Made by a program: the position numbers and the translations under genes
Notes under the pieces: model-generated
Seen by the model: the letters and a program-made list of their open reading frames with translations, nothing else
Database searches by the model: none
Told to the model about the DNA's origin: nothing
Shown: positions 38,222 through 50,256 of the stretch, in pieces
Numbering within the stretch: position 1 is the stretch's first letter
Layout of the letters: each line of letters opens with the position of its first letter
Source of the DNA: Allacma fusca
Lineage: Eukaryota > Arthropoda > Collembola > Symphypleona > Sminthuridae
Assembly: GCA_947179485.1 (NCBI GenBank)
Contig: OX359249.1
Coordinates: forward strand, 38,922,250-38,986,249
DNA length: 64,000 nucleotides
Direction: 5' to 3'

Positions 38222-39965
38222 ACACTTTAAGTATCTACGTAACTGCTTTTAAGGATTCATTGCTGTAAAAGATTACTAAAGTTACATGTCCGTACATGAG
38301 CTATACATACATACATATTTAGAGTTTGCCTTCCTTCCACATTGAACATTATGTTTGTAGGGTGTGCTGCCATACACATTTTATAGACTGTACATGAAGC
38401 TGTTATTGTTGTTGGTAAAATTTGAACGACATGAAAGTGAGTAGTGGAGTGGAGAAAAAATGGAAGAAAAACGACATTAAAAACCAGGCAAAAAAAACTT
38501 TTAGGTTGAAAACGATTATGCATTACTATTCCTGCCTCGTGGCTGGATTCCAACTCTTTTCCCTCCCAGATCTCTTGCATATGTGAGCACTTACACATAT
38601 CAACATACATACATACGTAAGCTTACAAGAAGGACAGAAACGAAAACTGGACGGGGATGTTTTTCGGCAGTACAAGTCCTTCCAAGTCACACACAGATTG
38701 TTTGCTAATGCGTGTCTTCTTAGGTGTAATGAGTTGAAGTCTCTCAGCTTGCTTACCCACGAAACAATAACCTGTACATTGTGGGTACAACAATGTCTGT
38801 ACATATGTCTCGATTCATGAAGAATCTACATTCGATTTTAATATTTCACTTTATCTCTTTGTATTCCTTCAAAATAATTAATTCGTGGTTTCGTGTAACG
38901 TACATACAGTATGTACATGTGGATTCGTCCCCGTCGTATACTACCCAGAGAATAATTTGACCTGGACATCTGTGCCTCAGAACAACTCATTTTATAGTTT
39001 CAGCTTCTGCCAATCCAGGTTTCATGAGGAAATTCAGTTTTTAACTATTATCTCCTTTATTCCCACCAGCTTGGAATCATTACCATTTGCATTCATAATT
39101 CATACTGAGGTTGAGATTTTTGTACAAGTACGAGAATATTGTATAATCAGTTATACTTTACAGTGAATTTCAATACTAATAATTCAGTATGCAGTCTTAC
39201 ATGATGATTATCTGTAGTGTGCGGTTATTCAAATATTGTAGGGGGGTATATTTCAACTAAAGGCATCTTATGTGTGCAAGGAGAGGGATTGGAGACTGCT
39301 CAACTAAACTTGATGGACCTCAGGTGTTCAAAGTCGACTTGAGTTTTATTTTTCCGTCTTCGTTTTCTTCCTTTTCATTTCTTTTGAATACGAGACAGTG
39401 AATGTAATCTGGTGATGCGTATATATCTATATACACCTACATTGACCTGACAAAGAATGATTTTAATACTTTTTTCAACTCACACTTTCCCTCGCTCACT
39501 CAGCCAAAATCTAAGGCCAACTACATAATAATAAGGTAACGTTCAGTTCTGAGTTTTGTTGGACCGTACAAAAGGTTTAAAGACATTTCACACGTTACTG
39601 CTCAGTTTTAAAGGTAAAGCTGCTGGAAGAACACTTGATGTTATGAAAATATGAGGGAATTGGTAGGTTGGTTTTTTAAACCTTTACGTTACTTGTTATT
39701 TTTTCAGCTTCACGTACGCATCAGTACATGCACTCACACACGAAAAACTTTTTATTTTTAATAGCAGCTCTTCCTCCAACCTCTCACTTTACTGACCATC
39801 CGAGGTGAGGAGTAGTGGGCTTCTTCATATGTGTATGTACCTGTGTGTGGATCATATAAAATCCTGTATTTTCGGAGGTCCTGTCTGTACCGCTATGTAT
39901 AGGTACTGTGTCTGCATCAAAAACTGGCAGAGGTTTAACAAATCTTGAACGCGTTGAGTTAGAGC

Positions 39966-39967
<2 letters not shown>

Positions 39968-40010
<43 letters not shown>

Positions 40011-40018
40011 TGAGAGGA
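39968..40018. repeat. (GA)n microsatellite, slightly interrupted
   Basis: GA run of about 50 bp with CG and TG interruptions near its end; it inflates a 129-codon open frame. Confidence 0.95.
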
Positions 40019-40723
40019 GAAGGGGTTTATAAAAAAAAAAGTTTCCTTCGGCTTGATCGTGTCTTGTTCTTCCGATGTTTTTCCCAACTGATGTGTTTAC
40101 CTGTTGAATCTGTCGAGTGTAATTTTACCTCTCCCCTATGTGTTTACTGGTGCTCAGTCAGAGTTTTCAAGTTTTTTCCCTGTTTACTGTTAAATCCAAT
40201 ATTCAGTCAGGTTGTCCAAACAAAATATATATTCTGGGTGGTTTTCATAAACCTTTGTAATTTTTTGATTCCACAACCTCTGTTGATACGCCTGTGAATA
40301 GCATTATCTCCCTGAAAAGTATAAATATAATGATATAAATGAAAAGGTTTCCCCCCTCCCTGTTATGTATTTACTATACGCGGAAACGCCAAAACGAAGG
40401 AACCCTCTCAACTTGACTCTTGTATGTGCTTTCCCCTTCTCCCTGTATGTATGTATCTATGACCATCAACAACACTTCAGACCTTGGTTTCTGTAATGAA
40501 CAAGAGTCATTATTACCGTGGATGTGGATCCATATGCATGTTCGTGGAGGTATGAGTGATTTTTTAACTGTTAATTTTATTTATTGACCAAGGGAACAGA
40601 TGTAATGGTGTTGTAAAAATAAATATTCTGACACGTCACTTATCAATTAATTGTCACTTTCAAGAAGGTGCTTGGCAGGCTACAAACCCGATACTACATC
40701 TACACAAATGCTAATTTTTCTAG

Positions 40724-40841
40724 CTTATCAACTTTTGGCATTGGCCGTGGGCAAGCTCAAGTTAACCGTCAACTCGAGACCAGAGGACTGGGGAATCAGA
40801 CACATCAGACACAGATTAGCAATGCAGTAGGTGTATACAGA
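40724..40841 (+). CDS. Candidate exon, Gln/Gly/Asn-rich, phase 2 start; may be a terminal exon instead
   Basis: Seen: TTTTTCTAG (AG at 40722-40723) opens a frame that starts in phase 2, as the intron after 35636 requires; GG plus C would give Gly, then LSTFGIGRGQAQVNRQLETR. The frame stays open to a TAG at 40902-40904. First-codon-position GC is about 56% over the 39 codons I counted (22 of 39), well above the AT-rich surroundings, which is a coding-like bias. The 3' end is unclear. The best donor is AGA|GTATGT (end 40841, phase 0); AAAA|GTAAAA at 40855 gives phase 1. If neither is used, this is an alternative last exon ending SSVTTDP at 40901, but I see no AATAAA close behind. A phase 0 end does not match the 50218 candidate, so the two could not be consecutive as drawn. 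Confidence 0.33.
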
Positions 40842-43279
40842 GTATGTGGGAAAAGTAAAAACAGGAATAATAATAATTACAGCTCCGTCACTACTGATCC
40901 GTAGAGTGAAGAAAGCTCAACTACTATTTTGAATTCTGCGGCGAAACTTTGTAGTAATTTGTAAGAAACCAAATATATTGTGGTGTGTTGTGAATTGCAA
41001 TGCTCCCTTGTCTCTCCACATAGTTTAGGAGTACACACCGATTGAGTGGTGTAATTGAAAAAAAGATTACTTTCTAATGGTTACATAATGAGTGCGTAAT
41101 GAAATACATCAGAGAATCTGGTAGTATTATCTTCCTCCCTTGCCTTCTTTCGAGGAGCTACTTTTTCAACTGATTTCAGCTTTCCGAGTGGACACACAGT
41201 TTATTTACTTACATTGCGGGATCATTTGCCCAGAACAAAGTTCAGATTTAGTATACAAGGGATGTAGTCGTGAGTCGTCCTGTTGGGGTGTCTAGGAATG
41301 ATACAAGATACATTTACAAGATGTGAGGCAATTAAGTATCTCCTTAAACACTATGTTTTGAAGGGGTTGGAAGGGGGAAATAGTCTGAAAATTGAAAATT
41401 CTTTAAAAGTCAACAATGTTTGCAGGCAGGGGAACTAGTATATTTTGATAATAGTCAAGCCAGTACTGTAATAACCGTGTAAAAAGCAAGTACGATTTAA
41501 ATGGATGAACAGTGAGGAAAAGCATCATTTATGCTGAAACGGACTCATCATAAAGACGTCAGCTTAGTTCAATAGGAGTGGCAATGTTTGCAGTTTACAC
41601 AATATTTTTTCATGGTAATACATCATACTGTAGAGAAAAAGGTGCAGGCGCACCAAAACCTTCCCTGCACAAGTTACTATAGTCAGTCTTCCTTAAGCCC
41701 GCTGTAGTATGTAATGTAACCTGAAGTACGTGCCATGAAATGCAGGTCCCTGTATCTATACATACATACATAGATACATATGTACAGTGCACCATATAAC
41801 TATATGGCTTTAGATAGTCACACTCCCGATGCACACCATTGTAAAGTAAAGTACAAGTCCAAGCTCATTTCCATAATACATTATATTCCCCATGTCCTCA
41901 TGAGGAGGTGGACGATGATTCCATTCACAACTAACATCAACCGATAAACATTGATAATTATTGCAAGGGCGTCTCATCCTTTGGGATCGTCAAACATCAA
42001 TATAAGAATTAGCAATCAAGGTGTAGACAGGCTGGATGCATCCACAGACAGATAGATATTCCTGGGCTCATGATGACGACGACGGAGGAAAACTTGTCGT
42101 TTGTTATTATAATCTCCTTCCTTCCCTATGGTGCTTCTTTATAGCCGTTAGGAGCCATTTACGTATGGCTTTATACTGTGAGAATGGTTTTTCAGGGTAT
42201 ATTATCTATATCTAGATATACATAGATACATATACCAGGGCTTTGGGAGCAGCTCATAAGAAATCCTCTGGTCCGAAAGGGTTCCATATTTATGCATTCA
42301 TTGTCAAGTAGAAGAAGTTACCTCTTAATATGGATGGGCGTCGGAGCCTCAGATGTACACGGCCCCTTATAGCCTCAACATCTGAGTCAAACTAATGCAC
42401 TATAGCCTTTTACTCCGTCGACTGTCGACACATATGTCGAAGATAGACAGGTAGTAAAGGAGACATATTGGTCGAAACTGTCAGGTAATAAATAAATTGG
42501 TAAGATGGAAGGTTGAAAGCGGATATAAGACTCATCACTGTCATTATTTCCCAGCAAGATGCGTCATGAGTTTCTTATTTATATTCGCGTGGAAATCATT
42601 TTTAGTGCAAGCATTTTGTCATTTCTCTTGTTCAAGCCCCGCCTTTATGAATAGTATTATTTTATATCCCCTACTCTTCCCCTTATTTTGATAGGAGTTG
42701 TACACATATGTACATATCTTATATAGACCAATAAACGTGTATGAGCACTTACGTGCGACTGTGTGCTAGTTTTAAAAAATCGGTTTCAATAAAAACTCGA
42801 CAGGAGAAAAGCACTTCATGCCTTCAGATTTCCTCTTCCTGAAACTCAGAGAACGCTAGCTGTTCAAATGATGATCTTTAATTGCCAGTATATACAATGT
42901 AAACATAATGCATATTATGTATGCAAACATCCGCAGATCCCCATTAAAATGCTGAGGAGCTAACGAAGAAAATAGAATAAAAACAGTAGAATTTTTCCAT
43001 CCAGGGATGATTTAGTGGTTTATGTAGATATCCGTAAGTGGAAACTGCATTTTTCGCACTATGCCTGTAATAATAATTACCCTTACGCTCAAGAAAGTTC
43101 AATGTGAATTGCCTGAAATGTGGATTTCGTGGAGTTCTAATTTATTTAAGGATGGTTATTACACGAGGGGATTCGTGTGAAGTTGAATTACTCATGGTGT
43201 GATGTGTAGGCTGTGGCTTGAAGATGCGTGAAGATGCATGCCGTCTTGAATTGTGACAGGATCAGGAGGAGTGGAGTGG

Positions 43280-43301
43280 GAGAGAGAGAGAGAGAGAGAG
43301 G
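43280..43301. repeat. (GA)n microsatellite
   Basis: GA run of about 22 bp. Confidence 0.95.
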
Positions 43302-46300
43302 GATATAAGTCTCTTTAAAATACGACCTGTTGCTGCTGGAACGTGCTGAATCCTCTGATGCGTCTACTGTGGTGTTCTGTAATGTTGTGAAAAGAAAGCT
43401 TTTCTCAAATTCGACGTGGTTAAACAGAATGTTGAGGTAAAAGTGACGGAAGCTGGTCTTTCATGGGTAATTTCTATAGACATGTGTTAGTGAGTGCTCG
43501 TTACTTGCGGGTGGTTTTACAATCATACTCACGTAATGATTCCTGTATGGAGGTAGTTCTCTCTCTCCGTAGTCCGTATGCTCCCTTGAGCACATAGGAG
43601 CTACATGCTGTATTCCCAGAAAATTGTCCAACGCGTGCGAATGAAAGTGAATGGTTGGAAACATGTGTGAACCCGTCTATCTTTAAAGCTCATTCTTCCT
43701 ATCTTTCATGACTTGCTTACCAACTCACAAAAGGGCTAACCACCTGATACCAATTTTTTCAATGATATTAAATCCAGTTTCAGATTTGCAGTTCTACGGA
43801 GTATCCCAGAATTTTACAAAACAATTGTAAAGGTAGTGTTGTATTAAACATTTATATTTGTACCTACCTGCATGGAAAGCAAGGTGTTTGTAGTACCTAA
43901 TTCCAGCTGCGGGCCCTTTAAAATTGTCAATATAATTTTATATGGTCCTGCAGAGACTGCAGTTACTTTAACATGCTGAATATACTGGCGTTGCTGTGTA
44001 GTTGGAGGTTGGAGGGCTAGCTCATGGAAGGGCTTTCCAAAAGCTGTAGTCCGTGTTGGGAGGAAGTTCCGAATGCTCCTTCTCTCTTCCTAGTTTTGAT
44101 TAACACAGATAGGTATTGATGTTTATTGCCCTGTTTATTTGGTTTGTGTAAGTTAAATTTGAAAGATGGAGAAGAGTTGTTGGTGTTGTTGGTTTTTTAC
44201 ATTGTTGGTGAAATGCTAAAGTAGTCTTAAGTACGAAGGTGAAATGAGAGTTGTGTCCATGCCGTGATTTGTTAAATAAGGGCATATACAAGATGAGTGA
44301 TTTGATGGGAAACATGGTTTGAGGGCAAAAGTGGTCCTAAATCTGAAGGCACGTCGGAAAAAGTGTTGCTTAAATGTCCATAGAGTGATTCCTGACTGCA
44401 GTATTTTTCTCCCTTTTTTTTCTCTCTCCCCCCTACCCTTACATATATGTGAGCATGTGCTGCTGCTCACTGGAGGAAAGGACAGGGAAAAAACCGTGAG
44501 TACACCGCACCCTGTTTATGGTTCAGGAGGATGATGCTTACTTCAACTTTTGAGTCTACTCTTTTTTTTTTAGCTATAGCTATTACAGTTGTGAATACTG
44601 GTAGATTAAGGCTGGTAGTAAAAATTGTGTCTTGTTATCTACTACTAGTACTTTGGGTGAATAGTGTGCGAGTGGACTTATAGGATGCAGCCTTGCCCAG
44701 GCCTCGGCTCTTCCTGAAGACCTTGCCAGGGGCTGTTCCCTGCCACTATTCTTGTAATCTTTTCTGTTCGGTCGTCTACTCTGCGTCTCAATGTTATTTC
44801 CTTTTTATTCTATTCGGTTACTCAGATGTACTCTTTTACAAGTTGGGTGCAACAATAACCACCGAACCGAATCACAACAAAACTCCTCCACACGTCTTTA
44901 TCCCTAATTTTTTCTCTTAATTCTATTGTAACTCTTACACAAGTCAAGACTTCTCTCCTGGGCTGTGTGGAGCTCTTTTGTATGTAGTGCATAATCCACG
45001 TTGAAAAAGGTACAGACGAGATTATTGTTATGCCCGCTGGTCGGTTGGCTGGGTGCTTGGTTTTTCTGTTGAATTCAAAAATTTTGGAAGTCACGATTTC
45101 ACAATAACTTTTCTCATCTATAAATTGTTATTGTGTGGTGTGGTACAGTTGGATTTATTGCAAGTAAAATAAATATTTATGCTTCTTCCTTCCAGTTATT
45201 TACTCTTGTGTAACTTAATTACCTCTCAGCGCCCAAAATTGTTTTTTTTTCGTACTTTTACGTCGCGCTATATATGTAATTATCTGTATTTATGCATGCA
45301 CTGTAGTAGTTCTCCAGGGACCTCGGACACTATACAGGTTCCTATAGGCTTCACTACAGCAAAGGTTATGCCTCCGCATACGGAGTAATAGCATTGACTT
45401 AAAGGTACCCAGAGCGTGTAATTCCATAGGGGTACCTCTCCAGTGCCAGCTTAATTTGGTCTGACTTTAAAAAATTAGTCTAGGATGAGCCATGAAGCAT
45501 GCACGCATGTGTGGGTTATATAAATAGGGTGGGTATGATACGATACGGTGGGTGAGTTAATGATAAAAGCTTAGAAAGTTGCCGTGTGTCTGGAAAAACT
45601 GTTTACAGTAAATGGACACTCATCAATTTTATCAAAGTAACCATGGATAAATGTTTGGAAGGAAGTGCCATGAGTAAGCGATTGATTACATAGTTTCTCC
45701 GTTGCAGACAAATATATCCATACAGTATATATATATGTATGTATCTATATATATATGATACCAATTGTAATCCTAGCCGAGGGACAAACACTTGCATGGA
45801 AAAAAAACCAAGATTTACTCTTCAACATATGTATAGGCACACCAATTATTTTTTATGGCACTGACCGTACAATTCCACGGGGTGGAGAAGGAGGCAGGTG
45901 CTACTTGCTCTTACCATGTACAGTCCAAAGTCAGCAAAATCTTCCAGTAAACAGTGAACAATTATCTTCCTCAATTTTGTCCCAGGGTCCACCTGTGAAT
46001 AAAAACTCTACATAAATTAACTATCTATACCTGGTCAGAAAAATAAATGTCTTCGTATTGGAAAAGTGTTTGAAAACATTTTTAACCCTTTAGCTTTCCC
46101 TGTCTTTAAAGACAAAAAATATACTACTTACCGCAACATTCGATATTTTAATTTGGTTTTGATATGTAATAAGATACATGGAGGAACACTACTAGTGGGC
46201 AACATTCATGAGTTACATAATGTATGTAATACCAATAATACATAGAGGTCGCCGGAACTGCCGGAAGGGAATTGTAAAATGATATCAGAGAGAAACAAAT

Positions 46301-46998
46301 TCACAAGGATCATATATAGCGTGTGATGTCGTCAACTTATTCTTGAGTCTAGGAGGCAAGACATGAGCACCGTGCAAAGGGTGAATGATCCAGGGACTTA
46401 TAAACGCCGACTGACCTGTAGCAGTTTTGCGTTGATTGTGCGGTGGTGGTGAGAATTTAATAATGGAGAGCAGTCCTAACATTATTGCTTGGTCAGTTTT
46501 TCAAGCTAGAAAGAGTCTGTTTCATTGGCAACTTCAATTGTTTGGCTAGCCGGTTGGGTTGTCCGGCAAGAGGTTGCATAATGATGCAGGAGTGGATGAT
46601 AGGATACGCACGCTATACTCTTGCTTTTACATAGAAGTAGATTTATGAATTTCAGACGTGCATACCTTGCAGTTTCGTGTGGCTGGAAATCAAGTGAGAT
46701 AGCATTATTAAGGTTTAAACTTGTTGATACGTCTAATTCTATGTACTTTAATTTTGATGACTAAAAACAAATCGAAAATCAGGTTTGAAAAAACCTTGCA
46801 AGAAATTACTACTATACCATTACAGCAAGTAAATCAGTATCAGGAGGAAGTTCTGCATCATTAAGTCTCTACAAGTAGGAGTTGGTATTACATAAAATTG
46901 ATCCTGCAAGACGTTTTGCTAGGTGAAGTTAAACCACATGAAACCGAAGACGAGATAGGATGATGAGATCCAAGATATTTACATCATGTATGTAGATC

Positions 46999-47000
<2 letters not shown>

Positions 47001-47052
<52 letters not shown>
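47001..47052. repeat. (TG)n microsatellite, longest here
   Basis: Uninterrupted TG run of about 52 bp. Open frames on both strands over it are repeat artefacts. Confidence 0.97.
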
Positions 47053-47053
<1 letters not shown>

Positions 47054-49481
47054 AGGGATGGAGTGAACTTAGCATGGGTTTTAATATATGTGCTAACTGC
47101 TAACAACGCATCATTTTGTGCAAGCACTTGTTTTCCTTCTATCCCTGTACAATTATTATGTTTATTGCGAAAAGTCGTGTTTTGTCTAACAATGGCGATG
47201 AGATGCAATGTTAGGAGAAATTAATAGATACATTCTTTCCATTTAAGTATTACTCTTCGGTCTTGTTTATGTATTCTTTTAACGCCTATGGTGTTAGACT
47301 CGGTATGTAACTTCCATGTTATATCCACCTGGCTCTGGTTACGACACTACCTTGGACTAGGGTAGTTCACCCCTTCTACATTGATGTACTTACTATTTAT
47401 GCCGTATTAAAAAATTAAAAGTTTTATTCTTGTTCTAATAACTAAACCGATATTTATGTGACCGTAAATTATAATCTGCGTGGCATTATACATTTAGTTG
47501 AAAGTAATCCACCTCCTATAAAAACCAAGTCCTTCATTTTAAACCACCTATAAAGTATTAATAGTCGGGGTAACGTATTTTTCCAAAAGCTAGTAGTAGA
47601 TAGTTCAGCTCAGGTGTAAGTTTAGTGTTGTAATTTTCTGAGACTGGCCGAGGTTGCCACAGGCCTTTTTTTACACCATACCAAAATATGAGGTCCTCAA
47701 CTTCGTCCTTTCATAATTATTATTATTATGCACCGTATAAACTTTAAGACCGTGAGTTGAGAGCATGGTACTTGGGGTCCTTAAATACAAATCGTTCCCA
47801 TGTCTGCAGGTATAGTGTAGTCCCCATCCACTGAAACTTAAAACTCAAAATCCATCGTTACCAATCCTTCATTTCGTTTCGTCTCAGGAGAATTACCCAG
47901 AAAAATGTAAATATACAAATTGAATCTAAAGATAGGTTCAGGGAAAAAAGGTGTGTATAGAGTTAGGAGGAGATTTGGAAAACGAGTTACTCAAGCAGTG
48001 AACTTTACTCTAGCAAGCTGTGCCTCAAAGTACTCCAATATTACTTTTAGATGAATTCATGAGCCCCAGTACAATAATATCAGAGAAAATTCGGAATAAA
48101 AAAATCTAATCGAAATGCAAATTTGTTTAACGTGGAAGAGTCACGTACAGCTCAAATTTGAATTTCAAGTGTTGTGAAATTAAATACTTGTGGGTAAGAA
48201 TCAAGCTACGGATAGATATTCATGTAATCAATTTTATCTTAGGGCCAAATAGTAATTATTTTGCAAATTTGTAAAGTTAACACAATTACAAAGACAAGCA
48301 CAGTTGGTACGGTTAGGCCGTTAGGAGTTCACTGTCGTGTAGATAGTCAACGAGTGCTTGGAACGTAATTGAAAAACATCCTTCAAAACGTAATCTGTTC
48401 CCAATAGTAAAAGCTCTCTTGTGCATGGCGGCTCGGTCCCCAGAACGTTTAGGTTGTTTACTAAGGAAATTCCAGTCATTGACGCTAAATTGTCACTAGG
48501 GACATTTGAAGTGAGACTTCGATGAATAAATTACCACCAGAGAACTGATGCTCCTGAAAAACGACTTAAAGGTGGGTTTTTGCACCCTCATTTACTAATC
48601 CCATTACCAGGAAAATGTCCACGGAAGTAGTAGCACATATAGATACTTTAACTTGACAAAAGGGTCTTTTAATTAGTTACGAATTGTGCGAAGCGGTTTC
48701 AATTAGTGTGTACTTATTTTAACTTAAAATGTGAGTCGTGTTGGTTTGGAATTTGGTAATGCACTTGCATTACCACAATTTCATGGTAGGAATAATAAAA
48801 TAATAGGAACGATGGAAATACATTCGTTGGATACGTCGCGTATGTAATTGTGGTTGGTTGTTCATGTACAAGGAGGATAATAGATACTCACCTGACCATC
48901 AGAGAGTCGTATAGTGCAGAGGACAGGCTAAAGAAAGGATATATAGCATGTGGCCTTAAGGTCTCGAGAAAAACAGGTAGAGTAAAAATCTTTACCTTTA
49001 TGAGAGTACGTCTGTGTACGTAGGTTATGTATTTCCCTTGTTGGATAACCAGCACACACATGACTTGGGCAGACTCTGTAGGATTTAACTGTTGTGCTGT
49101 CAAGTATTAGTATGCATGCACATTGACGTATGTAGCCTCACGTAGGAATACTCTATACAGATAATGGTATGGTAGCCTACGACGAAGCCGTTGATTTGGT
49201 TATAAGGACCATTGGCTAGCCAGGGGATAGGAAAAAGTTGTTGGGAAAAGTGCATCCACATCATAGTATGTTATAGAGTCAGAGAGTTGTTATGTGTGTG
49301 AATGTTGGAGAGAGATTCTGTTTGGGGGCCGATGAAAATAATGCTAATCCTCCTCAAGGCAAGAAGTGAACTTAGGTTCACGAAACCCTTCGCAAAAGCC
49401 TCTTTTCAGTTTTTCTTTAGCCATTGAACATTGCCGGTGCTTCCACTAGGTCGCTGCTCTGGCTCTGCTTCTTATATATGA

Positions 49482-49498
49482 GTGTGTGTGTGTGTGTG
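49482..49498. repeat. (GT)n microsatellite, short
   Basis: GT run of about 17 bp. Confidence 0.9.
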
Positions 49499-50217
49499 GT
49501 GTTCGTTTCGTTGTATACTTACTTATAATATTACTTGACATTTTTACGGTCGAACCTCAGAAACTCATACGATTGGACATTATCAGCTACATACATGAGA
49601 TAATAATTTATTTCATATTTTTTCCCTCCGCCAAAACCACATAATAATATTTTAGTGAGGGTTCAAATCAACCAACAACTCTACTTGTCATAAACTGCAG
49701 GAATTGACGTGTACTCACTCAAATATAAGACATGTAGGAGAGTCTGTTCGAGAATAAATTCTACAAAGTAAAATATCAACCTTGTGCTTTATAGTGTTGA
49801 TATCAATGTCAGTGAGTAGAATAGCGAAAAACAATCAACAAAATAGAAGTTACGTAAAGTCGAGTAGTTTTGTCGTAAACACCAAAGACAACGAGGAACG
49901 GAGAGCAATTCCGACTCTTCCACAACTTGGAAATCTCCCATAAGCACTTTGATAATTTTAATTAGACAGTGGCACCCAGAATAAATCTACATAATTATTT
50001 CCTATTCCAAAATATATTGGACCTTACTGGTGTTTGTCCGTGCATGAGTGAGTCACTCAATAAGTTTACTTCACAACTTCCCTTTGCCAAAGACTGCAGT
50101 GACTGTATCCTTCAGGGGCAGAGGAACAAGCAATTATGACTAAACATCAAAAATGAATTCCGTAGTGGGAACGGAGGAAAATCAAAAACATTATTATTAT
50201 TTTTTTTTTGTTATCAG

Positions 50218-50256
50218 AGTTACTGTGGAAGGTCGTGACAGAATTTTGAACAAAAA
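50218..50256 (+). CDS. Candidate 39-nt microexon, phase 2 at both ends
   Basis: Seen: a long T tract ending in TTATCAG (AG at 50216-50217), then 39 nt, then AAA|GTGAGC (GT at 50257). Read in phase 2 it gives one completing base, twelve codons encoding VTVEGRDRILNK, and two bases of the next codon. Those phases match the intron that follows the 34422-35636 exon, so spliced directly the frame would run SNG-VTVEGRDRILNK without a stop. Its length is a multiple of three, so it could be a cassette exon. Strong acceptor/donor pairs around short open stretches are expected a few times by chance in 64 kb, so this remains a candidate. It is the best of the small ones because both phases fit. Confidence 0.35.

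Larger units (their letters stand above)
35637..40723 (+). other. Intron following the large exon (start secure, end uncertain)
   Basis: Begins with the GTAAGC donor of the large exon. It contains a compound GA/CA microsatellite (36011-36053), GA runs at 38194 and 39968, and a 63-nt splice-bounded open stretch at 37515-37577 whose phase does not match. No transposon ends seen. Confidence 0.6.
40842..50217. other. Probable intronic stretch
   Basis: Contains a GA run (43280), a 52-bp TG run (47001) and a short TG run (49482). An 86-codon ATG-led open frame at 45755-46015 is listed as a finding. No RNA gene or mobile element recognised. Confidence 0.5.

Noticed and set aside
38885-39166. + strand 93-codon frame behind an ACATACAG acceptor
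   Set aside because: Opens with GTG, has no usable donor before its stop, and the acceptor lacks a pyrimidine tract.
39908-40297. 129-codon + strand open frame
   Set aside because: Lengthened by the GA repeat at 39968-40018; the remainder is Phe/Leu/Cys-rich as expected from T-rich intronic DNA.
46984-47224. Open frames on both strands with Cys-Val or His-Thr repeats
   Set aside because: Direct products of the 52-bp TG microsatellite. The same holds at 58477-58777 and 59900-60178.
49660-49680. TTCAAAT-type tRNA T-loop words (also near 27325, 33736 and 57095)
   Set aside because: The flanking bases do not form a 5-bp T stem, and no acceptor stem or A box is placed correctly.
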